Shown here in pieces: positions 11,801 to 23,301 of a stretch of DNA of 64,000 bases. A program made the position numbers and the translations under genes. Each line of letters starts with the position of its first letter. Positions within the stretch are counted from its first letter, which is position 1. The notes under the pieces are model-generated. The model did not search any database. It saw nothing but the letters and a program-made list of their open reading frames with translations, and was not told the DNA's origin. The stretch is from Angiostrongylus vasorum (Eukaryota; Nematoda; Chromadorea; Rhabditida; Metastrongylidae): NCBI GenBank assembly GCA_018806985.1, contig JADANN010000273.1, positions 372,001 through 436,000 of the forward strand. The letters are read 5' to 3'.

Positions 11801-12730
11801 TCATTTCCGCAAGTACACTATATGGGGTAGTCAAACATTTACAGAAACTTCAATCCTAATCACAGTTCCTCGATCCCGTCAGCGATCCCTTGGGTGTAAT
11901 GCGCAGACACAAGACCATACACTCGGTCAGAATGACAGAAAACCTGCCACTCAAAGCATATTTTACGTATACAGTGACTTTCCACCGATATATAAAGTTC
12001 CTTGTCATAGCAGTCCGGCACCTATCTTTTAATCATGGGATGAGGAAGAGCTCGGCTTTCCCCGGAACCGAGCTGAGTACTATGTATGTATTTCAGGCCT
12101 CCTCTAGTCACTGCTATATATAGGGCCATGTAAAACGTAGACCAGAGAAGATTCAGAAAGAAGCCGAATGAACGACAGCAGGAATTCAAAATTCTATCTA
12201 AAAATTGTATTAAGTATTTTTGTAATAGAAGCATCTTATGCTCAATGGATGAAAATTATTTCAGAACGTTTCTACGAGTACCGAAGAAAGTGGAACACGG
12301 GATACCTGACATAACCTGATGCTAGAAACGTTGAAGATCTACAAGTAGAATTTGGTGTGTAAGTCATATGCCTTTTCTAAAAGTTGAGAAATCCTCCAGA
12401 TTAAAAAAACCGTCATTAACACGACTTTCAATTGTATAACTCACCTCAGAATTTCCCACAATTCATAAAAATTGGCACCACTTTACTTAACTCTTGTACA
12501 GTTGCATGCATATGAAACTTGATGGGACAAAAGAGTACGAAGTTTTTAGAACCCATCGCAAAACATAAAAACCAAATGATTGGTTAAGTATTCGATGAAA
12601 TCAGTGTACAAAGTCTTAAAAAACAACCACTGCACTAACCCGTATTGAAAAAAGAACATTCGGCACCGCTGGCATGTCGTACTGAAGCAGCACTTCCATC
12701 ACTTTTCGCGCTACTTTGCTGGCCACCCAT
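2873..12730 (-). CDS. abl-1: Abl tyrosine kinase, 5' half (myristoylation site, SH3, SH2, start of kinase domain); gene continues past left edge
   Basis: Non-receptor tyrosine kinase of the Abl family, acting in the cytoplasm and at membranes in actin and stress signalling. Six exons join in frame on the minus strand: 12730-12640, 8768-8621, 6802-6679, about 6363-6206, 3687-3519 and 3074-2873, giving 297 codons. Residues 1-6 (MGGQQS) fit an N-myristoylation signal. SH3 spans about 99-167, with ALYDF, GEWCEA and [12 protein letters not shown]2 spans about 174-263, with FLVRES (Arg199) and HHHS. The linker and kinase start (DEWEVER, then MRNKLG) end at a GT donor before the glycine loop. Five junctions have clear GT/AG sites and matching phase; the 6363 acceptor is the weakest, with a TTTTAG at 6384 as the alternative. 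No kinase exon is visible in 1-2872. Introns carry SINE and RTE remnants. The match to nematode ABL-1 is close along the whole length. Confidence 0.93.
3125..3405 (-). mobile_element. SINE family A copy in abl-1 intron 5
   Basis: A nearly complete ~280-bp copy. On the plus strand the reversed tail AGGATAAAGGATAAATCTCT is followed by GTTGATCAATCCCTTAGGGA, the core and the reversed tRNA-like head ending GCTCACGCGCC. It fills most of the 443-bp intron between the SH2 exons. Confidence 0.75.
4850..5835 (+). mobile_element. Highly degenerate RTE remnant in abl-1 intron 4
   Basis: Translated fragments match the long RTE copy in order: a linker segment near 4870 (AAGAAACAAGTGTCACCAGA...), [17 protein letters not shown] near 5130, a motif C region [13 protein letters not shown] near 5350, FYLGN near 5510, and a C-terminal tail near 5650-5740. 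RT motifs A and B are deleted. It is much more diverged than the 45 kb copy, so probably an older insertion. Confidence 0.6.
7905..8092 (-). mobile_element. SINE family C copy in abl-1 intron 2
   Basis: On the minus strand: CCCGCATTGTGTGGTGGTGA, TGCGTTTGCTCTCTGAAGGG, CAATCCTCACCAC (B-box-like), then GTTTTGCAAATATCTCATCA. Matches the copy at 22455-22640. Confidence 0.6.
8907..9150 (-). mobile_element. Two SINE family A tail fragments
   Basis: AAAAGGATAATAAAGAATAA with CTCTCGACGTTGACCAATCC at 8907-8958, and GGATAAAAGATAAAGCACG with GTTGACCAG at 9075-9150. Both carry only the 3' tail, in the minus orientation. In abl-1 intron 1. Confidence 0.5.
9264..9500 (-). mobile_element. SINE family A copy
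   Basis: Full layout in minus orientation: AAAGGATAAAGCTCTCGGCG tail, TTTACAATGACTCGCGGTGG middle, shortened core, and reversed head ending ATGCCGCACACGGGCC. Located in abl-1 intron 1, following two tail fragments of the same family. Confidence 0.7.
9501..12639. other. Rest of abl-1 intron 1, mostly without recognised content
   Basis: Apart from the short repeat at 10745-10855 I see no gene. An open plus-strand frame at 10366-10680 (104 codons) sits in a slightly GC-richer patch, but it has no domain, no good splice context and turns Asn/Gln-rich at its end; I do not call it. Confidence 0.5.
10745..10855 (+). repeat. Short repeat related to the foldback element's right end
   Basis: Has GGCTCTGATGAAGACGAGAG, TCGAAACGCTAGCCG, and a CAACCTCGTG end resembling the AACACCTCGTG end of the foldback element. 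A second copy is at 14555-14660. In abl-1 intron 1. Confidence 0.45.
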
Positions 12731-12737
12731 ATCCCAT
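12711..12737 (-). promoter_or_regulatory. Short uORF overlapping the abl-1 start codon
   Basis: An ATG at 12737 lies 7 nt upstream of the abl-1 ATG (12730) in a different frame. It encodes eight codons and stops at TAG inside exon 1. It would force leaky scanning to reach the myristoylated start. The upstream ATG could instead be meaningless; only the sequence arrangement is certain. Confidence 0.45.
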
Positions 12738-12812
12738 ATGGTGAATGCCGGACCAAATCCTAAACACGACGTCAAACGTCGACGCTCCTGGAAGCTACGA
12801 TCACAGCTAGCG

Positions 12813-12826
12813 CTCTGGAAAAACGA
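12813..12826 (-). promoter_or_regulatory. Probable acceptor (trans-splice or 5'UTR) for abl-1 exon 1
   Basis: Read on the minus strand there is a TCGTTTTTCCAG tract ending near 12815, about 84 nt before the abl-1 ATG. In nematodes such a pyrimidine-AG site just upstream of the first coding exon is typical of spliced-leader addition. It could also join an upstream non-coding exon that I cannot see. Confidence 0.4.
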
Positions 12827-14218
12827 CAGATAACAAACACTGACATAACCCCTTGCCATGTATCCGTTAGCTTTCACAGAAAAACCACACAGCTCTGCTG
12901 AAAACCGAGTGGTTACGACAAATGCACGAGAAAAACTATTTGATTAGGTTTGACATAAAAAGTCGAACATCGAGTTGAAACGAGTAGTTTCAGAACGAAT
13001 TTAGAAGGATCAGGAAAACAAAGACAAACAGTAAGTAAGGTCAGCTGCAACCGAACTCCAAGTAAGGATTTACATGAAAAGATGGAAGAGAGTGTAGCTG
13101 ATGGAAACACAAAGTTGAGAGCTTAGGAGACCAAGACAAATTAACATATTCGCGACGATGCTAGCTTTTCGATTACAACTGGAGTCACTACAGAACATGA
13201 GGACTTCTTGCGAAAGAGGAACCTTACCCTAAACCATGACTTTTTAGGTCCTTGTCCTTATTTGAGCACTGCTCAAAATTCAGATTTTCAGATCATTAAA
13301 ACTCAAGACTTTAAAGCTTAAAGAGCTTGGATACCAGCCAGAGATATGAGTGATGAATTAGGGTAATTTCCTCCCAGTAGACGAATTCCACTTGTTCCAG
13401 TTGCTTTGCTGTTCAGGAAATGAGGATCGAAAAAAGAAAAAGAGCACTTGATCTGTGAACTCGAAATGGGAGAACGTGTAACTTCTCAACAATGAACTGT
13501 AGATTCTAACGGTTTTCACATTAGTTAATAAACTTCACTACAAGTAAAGTCGAAAAGATAGAATGCTTTCGTTCATGTATGAGTTAGAGGTGACTCACAT
13601 CGGCAATAGCGTGTTACGAGATAAGCATAGAAATGAACTCGAAAATCACTGAAATCATTGCACGTTGGGAATTTTGAACCATTGCAAAAGTACAGCGCTT
13701 GCAAAAAACAGCAACAACATCCTGCAATATAAGCGGACACGTTTTTTACACTTAAAGATATCCAGACATACACCGGCTTGTCTATGGACATATAAAAAAT
13801 CGCCTAAGACCTTTGTAAACTACTTTATGGATTACCAGATGAGTTGATATGTAAAGCAAAGCACGTCGTTAACGACGACGAGCATCGATCGTGAACCGCA
13901 TATGTGATATGAGTCAGTCTTTTGAGTTCGAAGACAAAACAGACTGGAGGATGATTCGAGATGAGGAAATCCGACTGCTGAGATGAGGGGATATCCCGAT
14001 ATGAAAGGGCATGGTCTATTTGGGACAAATGACGTGGAGAACGTCACCGCATCAACCGACAGAAATCGGTGCGTGCAGAACAGCTGTGGTGTTCCGGTAC
14101 TTGCAAGATGCAGGATGACTTCGAACCTCCCAAGTGCGAGTTGAGTTGGTCTTCGTCCATGATTAAGGGGAAAAAATAAATAAATAGATCGATACGATGG
14201 ACACAGTGAACGACCAAG

Positions 14219-14345
14219 CACACACAACACACACAACAACACACGTAAGAACACACACACGAGCCCACAAACACGTACACACATAAAGACACATACATAT
14301 ACACACATATATGCACACAAATGTACACACACTCATACACAAGCA
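14219..14345 (+). repeat. CA-rich microsatellite
   Basis: Imperfect (CA)n with ACACATA interruptions over about 125 bp. The overlapping long minus-strand open frames are Val/Cys-rich artefacts of the repeat. Confidence 0.9.
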
Positions 14346-14554
14346 GACAGACAGCGAAAATCACAGAAGCAGAGACTCAACGGGGCGGAGCGATGGACGC
14401 AGAGCCGAACGGCGACGGGGACAACACGGTGCTTTCAAAGGGCTGGTTTATTCCATAGTGTATTCCGTGGACAAAAATGATAAATTATGGATATTCTTCT
14501 TCGAGCGGTGCAACTCTACTGGATTGGACTCGATGCGACAACGAACAACCACAT

Positions 14555-14660
14555 GGTGACAACAACCGGTTGTGGATCATCGACTCGAATCAATTGGGCT
14601 ATAAAGAAGGCGAAGACGATGAGACGTTAGCCAAATTAGCCTTGTTAAGAACCTCGTGTT
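14555..14660 (+). repeat. Second copy of the 10.7-kb short repeat
   Basis: Shares GTGGATCATCGACTCGAATC, GAAGGCGAAGACGATGAGAC and GTTAGCCAAATTAGC, and ends AACCTCGTGTTAG. It is directly followed by an RTE 3' fragment at 14700. Confidence 0.4.
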
Positions 14661-14699
14661 AGGTCAGTAACCTAGAAAAGTATAGGTTTTGAATGGTCC

Positions 14700-14995
14700 A
14701 GGATGTCGAAAATCAAGTGGACCATACACATAATGCGCACGGACACTAACCGATGGACAGGATCCGTTAGCGATTGGATTCCTCGGGATTTCAAACGCAC
14801 AGCAGAAAGACCACCAAGTCGATGGTCAGAGTTCTTCACGAAGACTCTAGAAGAAAGGTATGATGCTCAACGAGTCCTCAGAATGAGCATAATCCACTGG
14901 GCTACTCTTGCGTGCGATAGGGAGAAATGAAAGATTTACTGGTGCTGGCTCGAGGCAGTTGACGATCAACAAGTTGTTAGGTGATACATATGATA
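14700..14995 (+). mobile_element. RTE 3'-end fragment
   Basis: 5'-truncated copy carrying only the C-terminal tail of the RTE ORF (SKIKWTIHIMR, DWIPRDFKRTAERPPSRWSE, YDAQRV, WATLACDRE) and the 3' end with a TGATACATATGATAAAT-like run. It sits in the abl-1/erp-1 intergenic region. Confidence 0.8.
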
Positions 14996-16280
14996 AATAG
15001 ATTCTACCGAGTATTGGTAAGGTGATCGTGCTGTACGCTCTGAATCAACGATATTACGGTGCATTCCTGAGCAAGCTAACAGCAGTTTGTGATTAATTCC
15101 GTGATTAACATAGTGTTCAGAATTTTTAATAACTCATTCTTTATCCGAAAAACAACCACATACTGACGTATCCATCGAACACATATGTTTGCAAGCTGTA
15201 GTGATTTTGGAACGAAATACTGCCTCCATCCAAACCACATAATAATAAATCGATGGAAAATGAGCAGCAGCTAGCACTGGTCCAAGAGCTGGAGCTGCTA
15301 TCCCGTGACTGCAAGTGTTGAAGTGTTGGGATGTTCGTCCCTTCGAGTTTGTCTCCATTGAACCACCAATCATGAATCCCTCAGCGGACCATGAAATGTC
15401 AACGAGGACTCGGTAGATTTTCAATATTCTGTTATTCAGTGCAACTTGTAAATGAACCCACTAAATGATGAACATTGAAAACACTAACCAAAGGCAACAC
15501 TGATAGTTCTTGACATAGGAACTTGACTGAACCGCCAATGCTTGTTTCATATACACCTTTCTTTGTGGAGTGAATGGTGCAGTGATGAGAGGGAAAAGCT
15601 GTGAAAGGAGGAGTAGTAAGCGGTACAATATGTGTGAACGGGTGTGTCGGCCTATGGGATCAGTCATCATTCGTAACCACTGTCATTGTGCTAACAGAGC
15701 ATGTGTGGGCTATGATGAGACATGGGATCTTCACTATTTACTAGATCTTTCAGTGAGTTATGGTTGGAGCCTTAAGTACATAGTCTGTATTTAATATATA
15801 AGCCCTGGGGATTTCTGATAACGTTTAAACAACTGAATCATGAGGAGAGCTTCTCATTTTCCGACCTCTAAAATTCTTAAACGGATCCACTAAGTACACC
15901 AGAGTAATGGACTTATACGGAACTTAAGGCGTAGAAAGATCATTCTTGTTTACCACATAATTAACCTTCCGGATAGAATTAAGCAGTAAGGCGACGAAAA
16001 TCTGGATTTGGAAAATAGCTTTCCTCACACAGTGAGCAAAATCTAGCACGATTGGAAGTTATGATTTTGAAAATCCTATTTGAACAGAACACCAGGAATT
16101 TTTGAGGACAGAATACGATATTGATTGCTTCACGTACTAGAGCATTTCCTGATGGTATGCTATTATAACTGCGAATGTCTGAGTATTAAAACTGTAATAT
16201 ATTCAGCCAAACTGCTCAGCCACCGGAGGACTTAAAAAAATATGGTGTCATACCAGCGTTAGAGAAATGTGTCGGTAATT

Positions 16281-16683
16281 TTATTTTGCATTATATGACC
16301 CGTCATCACAGCTACTGTGCAGATCCAGGCGTTTCCATTCGACTCGTGTTCCTCGCATTCGTCGTCCACAAAGGTCTTCAAACACTTTGCGTGCTGTTTC
16401 GGTTGCTGCTTTAGAATTTCGTTTTCTATATGGATGTCGTAGAGTGCTGGTCGATTCGATTTTCCTTACAGTCTTGGATGGATTGGAGGAGAGCGTTAGC
16501 GAGCGAATCGGACTAGTGCCTTTGTTTCCTGTTCAACTTCTTCGCTAACCACTGCGCTAGTGAGCTAAGCAATGATAAGTCTGGCACCAGTTTCCCAATC
16601 TTGGAGGGATCCGGTGGTTGGTGATCGCGTGGCTAGTTGCTGGTAATGAACGACATCACTACCACTGCGGTACGCTTCCATTT
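16281..16683 (-). mobile_element. SINE family B copy
   Basis: Reversed layout: TGACCCGTCATCACAGCTAC, GTCGTAGAGTGCTGGTCGAT, AAGTCTGGCACCAGTTTCCC core, and a reversed head with CATCACTACCACTGCGGTAC. Intergenic. Confidence 0.55.
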
Positions 16684-16930
16684 TTGTTCATTTCTGAACA
16701 TATACCACAATTGAAACAACTTTTTTTCCGTAGAGAAAAAAATTGTTACACAGCCAGAAGAATGCTTATTCACGAACTGTTCCAAACCATGTTATACATG
16801 TCCTCCCATATCATACATGTCGTTTATCAACCAAGTCTTAACAGTTGAAGATTCCTATGAACAGAAGTTTCCACGTAGATGTGAAACTGTTAGATCTTCG
16901 CAGACAATCTGTGACGGTCTTTATCCACAA

Positions 16931-17203
16931 AAAGAATAGAGAATAGAGCGTTCGGCGTTTATCACTCGCTGAGATGATATATTTGACTTTATCAAGCATC
17001 GTCAGAGGTAATTAAATGGACATCTGGCCCACACAATGACTTGAAATGGCCTACGAAGTGTCCATTCAGTGATACTACTCTCCCAGACCAATTTGTTACC
17101 GATTTTCGAGCCCCGGAAAGTTCTGGTGACCCAACGCATGAGATCGAACCAAAGACCACACGTGGATTGCAAGGCATCTTTAACCACTGCGTTACACGAT
17201 ATC
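16931..17203 (-). mobile_element. SINE family A-like divergent copy
   Basis: AGAATAGAGAATAGAGCGTT tail, CATCGTCAGAGGTAATTAAA, CCCAGACCAATTTGTTACCG core, reversed head with GAGATCGAACC and CACTGCGTTACACG. Tail and middle differ from the other copies, so this may be a subfamily. Intergenic. Confidence 0.6.
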
Positions 17204-18055
17204 CACATCTATGTCTACAGCTACTTAAAAAAATTCTCTGTGTCACTACAGTGAAATGAATCACAGACTGTATGTCATCAAAACTACGTAACGGTATCTA
17301 TTGCTGGTCTGTAACGAGGATATTATCTCTTATCTGACATAATATCAGCCCTCCTGTTCTCCGTTGCCCAGTAGCGACCACGTGGTATTTGATATACTTG
17401 ATATTTGGAATATAATTTGAACATAACGGGGGTTTATATAGGTTGATTCCGAAAAGAGTTCTTGAATCAGAGTCTAAAGTTGTTCTCATATCATATGAGC
17501 AGAGTAAGAAACCGTCTTCACGACGTGTCATGCCTGGACTGACTTTTTTTTTACTGACCAGCAGCTCTCCCTTCACTGGAGTCACATCATCACCATAACA
17601 ATACATTTAATTTTCAACTTTTTTCATATTCCAGAGAGATCTGCCGCGTTGTGAGTATACATGTTTTGGGATAGCAGTGATCTCTAGTATCGGCTTGATC
17701 ACTGCTTCGATTGCGGATATAAACGTCAAGCCCCTTCTCAAGGTAACTGGCTCTGATACACCATTACGATATTTTCATTAACACCGTTACAACGGTGAGC
17801 CGACAAACAATTTAGTAAATCACAATTCAGCAAAAAACATATTTCGCAAGTTCTATTTTTCATTAGAAGTGATGATGAACTTGTATTGCATCAGATTTAA
17901 GTGACCGAATTTAAAGCGTTCTCGTTGGATCTAAGTGCGCTTCAACTGTTTAGAGGAATTCACATTCTACTACTTAGATAGTTTGCTAATAGGTTCGTAA
18001 CCTATTCACACTAGAACTACCGTAGTAATCCCTATTTCGTTATCTCTAATGGATA

Positions 18056-18394
18056 TTAGTGAGATACCGGACGTGATTCTTCTTCAGCAATACAATAGAA
18101 AACACTATCCAACATAAAAAAGAAGTGAACGTAGTTCGTTTTTCCCTCCTTATATAATACATTTGGGATATCCTGAAAGATACTGTGAAATGCAATCGGC
18201 CGTATATTTATTTTAGGGAAATATTCTAGACAATTAGAATTCGAGTTTAGTATCACGAGTGATTTCCCTCGATAGGCTTTCACTTCTGTGACGCGGTGGA
18301 GTGCATTTCTTGTCTGCACAACACAACCAAATATTTCTCTACCAGTAAATTCCGATGTATTAAACTCCTTCAATAATCCCATGTCCTGCTGCAA
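18056..18394 (-). other. Unassigned open frame with a possible splice acceptor
   Basis: A 112-codon minus-strand frame. Immediately upstream the minus strand reads GGTTTTGCAG then CAGGACATGG, a fair 3' splice site, and a GTATCTCAC donor-like site lies near the end. Composition looks protein-like (REIFGCVVQTRNALHRVTEV) and it overlaps no identified repeat. I do not recognise the family, and no partner exon is clear, so this may be chance. Confidence 0.15.
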
Positions 18395-18591
18395 AACCGA
18401 AAATGAGAATGAAAATTAGCAGACTACGACATAGATAACTCAAAACAGCGACTTCCTATGAACCTCGGCATGCATAGACAATATATTTATTCATATATAC
18501 TTACGAAATGATTTTGTTGAGCTGTTTCAATCCCACTCGTAACAGGACGGCTTTGAGGAAGGCGAAATCGCTTAGACGTCAGCCATCGACC

Positions 18592-18656
18592 AACAACAAC
18601 AACGACGACGACAACAACAACAGTGACAACAACAACAACAACAACGAAAACTTATA
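18592..18656 (+). repeat. (AAC)n microsatellite
   Basis: About 65 bp of AAC triplets with some GAC. The Asn-run open frame over it is an artefact. Confidence 0.9.
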
Positions 18657-20636
18657 CTATTCGCTCATCAGCTCAACACGTCAGTTCATAAGAACGTGAC
18701 ATAGACAAATCCTAGAAAATCTCAATGAAGTAGACGTGGGTGAGGTAGTGGAAATGATGGATACACAGTCAGATTGCAACTCACCATGTAATTTGAACGA
18801 GCGACAGACAGTTGCTCGGAATTTTCGGTTTACTGCCATGAGTGTTCATGATGAAACGCGAGAAGTAAATTAACGAATCCTCCTTTACCGCTCCGAAGAT
18901 TCCTAAACAGTGGGATAGAATAGCAACAAGAATAAATCCTTAAGAAAGCTTAACAAATTAGAGCTAAAATCAATCAAAGTCGACATCGGTGTTCATTTTG
19001 TAATAGAAATTCGCACTAAAGTTATTAGGAGCTTTTAGTATGTAGTAAACTAATTCACAAGAAATCTTCTTCGTCACCCCTTATTTAAGCAAATCACCAA
19101 GACTGACAGGATAAAGAATAGTTTAGATCATTCACATGTCAACAAAAGGAGGTATGCTCGTACCAACTGAAACTTTAAAGTGCTTAAAAGTCCGCTGGAA
19201 GTTTAAACTGATGTTAGCCAAAGAGTGAAAAGTCTGAGAATTCGTGAACTCACGTAATAGAAACGTCGGAATCAACTTATGCCCTTTGAGCCTCATATCC
19301 CAATAATCCCAAGGCATACAGCGAGTGTTACGAAGACAAATATTAAAATAAATGCAATGTAAAGACCTAGAGAACAGAAACTGTAGGGATTAGAAAACCA
19401 AAAACGCCAATAAATAGAGGCTAACCACATGCACCTTAAGGACACAACTGTCCGTAGAAAGGAAGTGCGATCCATCAACCGTGACATTTTGAAATGCGCC
19501 GACATTCACCCTAAGGTTCTTGAAAGATACGAGAACTCCAATGAAAAGAATAAAACCATAAAGAACTTGAAAGTGATGGAAAGCCACTATGTATAGCCAA
19601 TTTTAACAACTTTTAACGATTGACTAAGGAATAGTTTCACGACGATTTTAGTGATCATAGAGCGAGGATAACAGGAACAAAGAAATAAAAATGCGCGAAA
19701 ATCAAGTAATAAAACTTATTCATCTTTTTCAAATCAATACGAATACGTGCCATAAGTTCCAGTTTTGCACCGTCTAATTACAACTTCTTCTCCAGTCCTC
19801 TCCCGCTCCACAACTACTGGCACCATTACAGTTCATTAGTTCCACATTTTGCTATATAACGCTGAAAAGAGTACTTTTTATTTAAGCTATGTTTAAGCAT
19901 TGAGTTTCTCCATATTTTTCACCACACCATTGTGAAATGAACCAGTATGGTGCTGATTTCTGTCGTATAAAGACAATAAAGACATTCACAAGGCATCGCC
20001 TTATTCCAGGATCATGCACTAAACGGGAGGACTTGTACATATACATAGAACGGCCAAACTTTTTCCAAAAAATCAATTCGGATTTTTTTGTCCCTAGAAT
20101 ATCCAGTTACTTTACGACGCCATTTTTGCTAAATCCCTTTGGACTAATTAACAAAAAGATTTGAAAGACTAGATAATATTGAGAATGAAAAGACAACTGA
20201 AAACAAGCCCTTCGGCATGTAATCTGAAGACTGGCTGAAACGTAAACATGCCTGTATCCGGAATTCATCATCTGAAAGGGTCCTAGATGATGAGTTATGC
20301 TAATCGGTTTCCAGATCTGCAAATTATCTCAGATCAGCGAAAGTATTTTGAAAATAAGAAGAAACACATCGATCTACCAAAAGCTCTTCCAGAAATTCCG
20401 TACTCATTCACAACAAAATATAAAGACGAAATGCGTTAAGCATGGAGGAAAGGCCTCTAGGATAATGAATGGTTACTTTTGCATGTTATCCTCTTAACTC
20501 AATACTGAGAATCTACACTGATGACTTTCGTTAAGAAATTATAACAACACAAAGCAATCACTATTAAATCATTCATAGAGTTGAAAGGGAAGTAATAATC
20601 TATAAAGGCATTTCATAATGAAAACCACTGTATCAC

Positions 20637-21365
20637 CTATTGTCTCCTTGATCGTCTAGTGGTTCGAGTGGATTGTCACCAACCTTCCCATTTTTCTCTG
20701 TCGTATGCTAGACAGCCCAGTAGGTTACACTCGCTCTAGGGACTCGTTGAGCATCAAACCTTTCTTCTAGGGTACTCGTGAAGAACTCTGACCATCGGGT
20801 CGGTGGTCTTCCTGCAGTACGTTTGACTTCCCGAGGAATCCAGTCACTAACGGCTCTCGGTCGTCATTAAGATGCATTATGTGCCCTGCCCACCTGATTT
20901 TCGACATTTTAACGTATGATTGCTGACGTAGATCGGAGGTTCGGATCCCCTCTCTCACTTGTGTGATACGGAATACTTCTAGCATCATCCTTTTGACTGT
21001 ACGTTCCATAACGCTCAGTGATCTTTCATCCAGCTTTTGTAGCGACCAGGTTTCTTACCCATATGTTAAGACAGGATAAATCATGGAGTCGGAAAGATGG
21101 GGACGAATTTGGGTGTTCCTTGTTCTCCTTACCACATCCTCGAGGATGTTGAAAGCTCCCCAAGCCGCTTGTTTCCTCTTGCTCAGCTCTGGAGATAATT
21201 GGTTCATGTTGATTTCCCGATCAAGGTAAATGGAGCATTTCGAAGTATTCATTCCGTTCAGCGTGAGAGGGGCGTGAGAAATCAATCCGTTCCTCATAAA
21301 CACCTTTTTTTGTGAGACCTAGTGGGAGACGGATCTTTCAACAAGCGTCAGCAAAGTGGGCTTGC
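20637..21365 (-). mobile_element. RTE 3'-end fragment (about 0.73 kb)
   Basis: Minus-strand RTE C-terminus. 21055-21303 encodes APLTLNGMNTSKCSIYLDRE and SPELSKRKQAAWGAF; after a frameshift, 20767-21009 gives MSKIRWAGHIMHLNDD. The 3' end near 20640 has the reversed TCACCTATTG motif. Intergenic, 5'-truncated. Confidence 0.82.
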
Positions 21366-22116
21366 ATTCGTTCCGCCTAAAAAATATTCAAACAGAGACC
21401 AATAAGTTGCAAAACACTTCAAAATGATGACAGTAATGTGCTTGTGTGATGGACCATAGTAACATGTAGTAAATTAGCAGCACAAATAGCATTCACATAC
21501 AAAGAACGATAGAGCAAAGTCATTTCTATAATTCGTTACTGGTCACATGACAAGAAGAGCCCTAGCTATTGAAAAACTATTGCTTGTTTAAAGAAAAACC
21601 ATCAAGTCCAAAAAGGCTGAAAATTAGGCGTCGCCCAGTCCGCAACAAACCCGAGATTAGGCGTCGTCGCCAAAGTGTTAGTGAAACCACCATATTGTTG
21701 AAAGACGTTCCCTCGACGTGTTGAGCATAAGTGCATACCTTTTCAGAGCTTACCTGGAGTCTATACCAATTTGTCTTTCTAGGCCTACTCGCCGGCAGAT
21801 CGTATGAAAGCTCTCAAAACCTCGAGTACTGCGGTGATAGCTGATGAATGAGGTACTGCAAAAAAGGAACGTCATTCATTTCGGAATTTTTATGTGAAAT
21901 CTGAACAAGCGACGCGTCATTGTTGCCCAAGCTGTTTTTAATCTTCCCATAAAATCCTTATTTTGACGATCAAATCCAATTTTAAAGCACAACTTTCGTA
22001 TTTTTGCTGGAGCCATCAAAGGATGCGCTCTAGTATTAGGACGCATAGTTGCGTGTTTGTCAAATGGGTCTTTCCATTTAGCAGATGTGAATTGTAAAAA
22101 ATTAAACGGCCACATA

Positions 22117-22386
22117 AAAGGATAAAGCTCTCAGCTTTGGTCAATCCCTGAGGGATGCGCCGTGCATTCGACTTCATTAAGCAGCGTTTGGAGGTGATTG
22201 AATGCATATCTGGCCTTTACAATGACTCGCGGTAGCCTACCGATGTATTGAGCCAGTGCTGCTACCCTCCGAGACAAGTCTGATGCCAATTTGCCGACCC
22301 CGGAGGGATGGAGGGCTTGGCGGGCCGTGGGCGTGGTGATCGATTCCACGTGTTTGTTGCAGAGCGCCTCTGTGCCACACGCGCCT
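22117..22386 (-). mobile_element. SINE family A copy
   Basis: Near-consensus copy in minus orientation: AAAAGGATAAAGCTCTCAGC tail, TTCATTAAGCAGCGTTTGGA, ACAAGTCTGATGCCAATTTG core, head ending GTGCCACACGCGCC. Intergenic, just before a family C SINE at 22455. Confidence 0.75.
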
Positions 22387-22454
22387 CTAATGACCACATA
22401 CCAACAATAAATTCGTTGTTGCTGTTGCATAATTCAAAACTAGCTGAGAGACAG

Positions 22455-22640
22455 GCGAGACGAAAAAACCCGCATGGTGTGGTGGTGGACGCATTAGTCT
22501 CTGGAAAGGGTAAGAGCGTATTCGATCCTCACCACAGGCGCCTGCGGTCCAGCGTTTTGCAAATATCTCAGCATCATTGTGGTTGTATCACACATAATAC
22601 CCTGCTGTGTGAAAAACTGTACCAGGGAGCAAATAGAGAT
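22455..22640 (+). mobile_element. SINE family C copy
   Basis: CCCGCATGGTGTGGTGGTGG, CGCATTAGTCTCTGGAAAGG, GTATTCGATCCTCACCAC, GTTTTGCAAATATCTCAGCA, CACACATAATACCC. tRNA-like proximal half of about 75 bp, then a family-specific body. Adjacent to the family A copy at 22117. Confidence 0.6.
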
Positions 22641-22733
22641 TTAGTATTATTTGCTTAATATTTTTTCTCTAAGGACTATGAGCGTAGACCAAATTGCAGA
22701 TTTTCTTGGATTACAGAACGCGCGCCACAAAAG

Positions 22734-23270
22734 ATGATTCGTGGTATCTGTCGTAACGGACGGCACCTAGTTTGTCGCTACAAAGAAGCGACGCATTTTT
22801 GGACCATTTATGGGCAGCACTTGCGAGATGACATTGAACAAGACGATCACATACGGAGTAAAGAAGGACGTGTTCTGGGAACCGACAAGTGGTTACAAGA
22901 CAGAAGCTTTAAGCGGTCTCTGGTTATGGAAACTAAGATGGGACACTGGTTCAAGAACAGTGGCCAGTTTTCAGTGAAAGGTTTGTAATGCTATAACTCA
23001 GTCCATAAACATCTTTTCTATTAAAGGAAGAGCCATTGGTATCCATAAATTTTTTGCAACAAAATCTAATATGTCTCCAAAGACACTAAGTTGAAGCGCA
23101 CTGATGAAGCCATACTCCGTGAACACCGAGTCACACTGAAGAAGTTGTCTCAATGGTTTCGCCACATGATTTAGTGAGAAAAATTCCTCCAAGTGTTGAA
23201 CATCAGTGTTTAGGTAGAAACATTTCTCATTAACAATAATTTCGTTGCTAGGTGCTTTCTTCAACAGCAA
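22734..23270. other. Two adjacent unassigned open frames
   Basis: 22734-22988 (+, 84 codons; KEATHFWTIYGQHLRDDIEQ) and 22998-23270 (-, 90 codons; KCFYLNTDVQHLEEFFSLNH) point at each other between a family C SINE and a tandem repeat. Neither matches a family I know. They may be remnants of an unidentified transposon; no terminal repeats seen. Confidence 0.12.
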
Positions 23271-23301
23271 TAGTCTGTTTTTGCGAAATGAACTCGTTTG
23301 T

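Noticed and set aside
14044..14364. Long Val/Cys-rich open frames on the minus strand
   Set aside because: They translate the CA-rich microsatellite and its flank; composition is purely repeat-driven.
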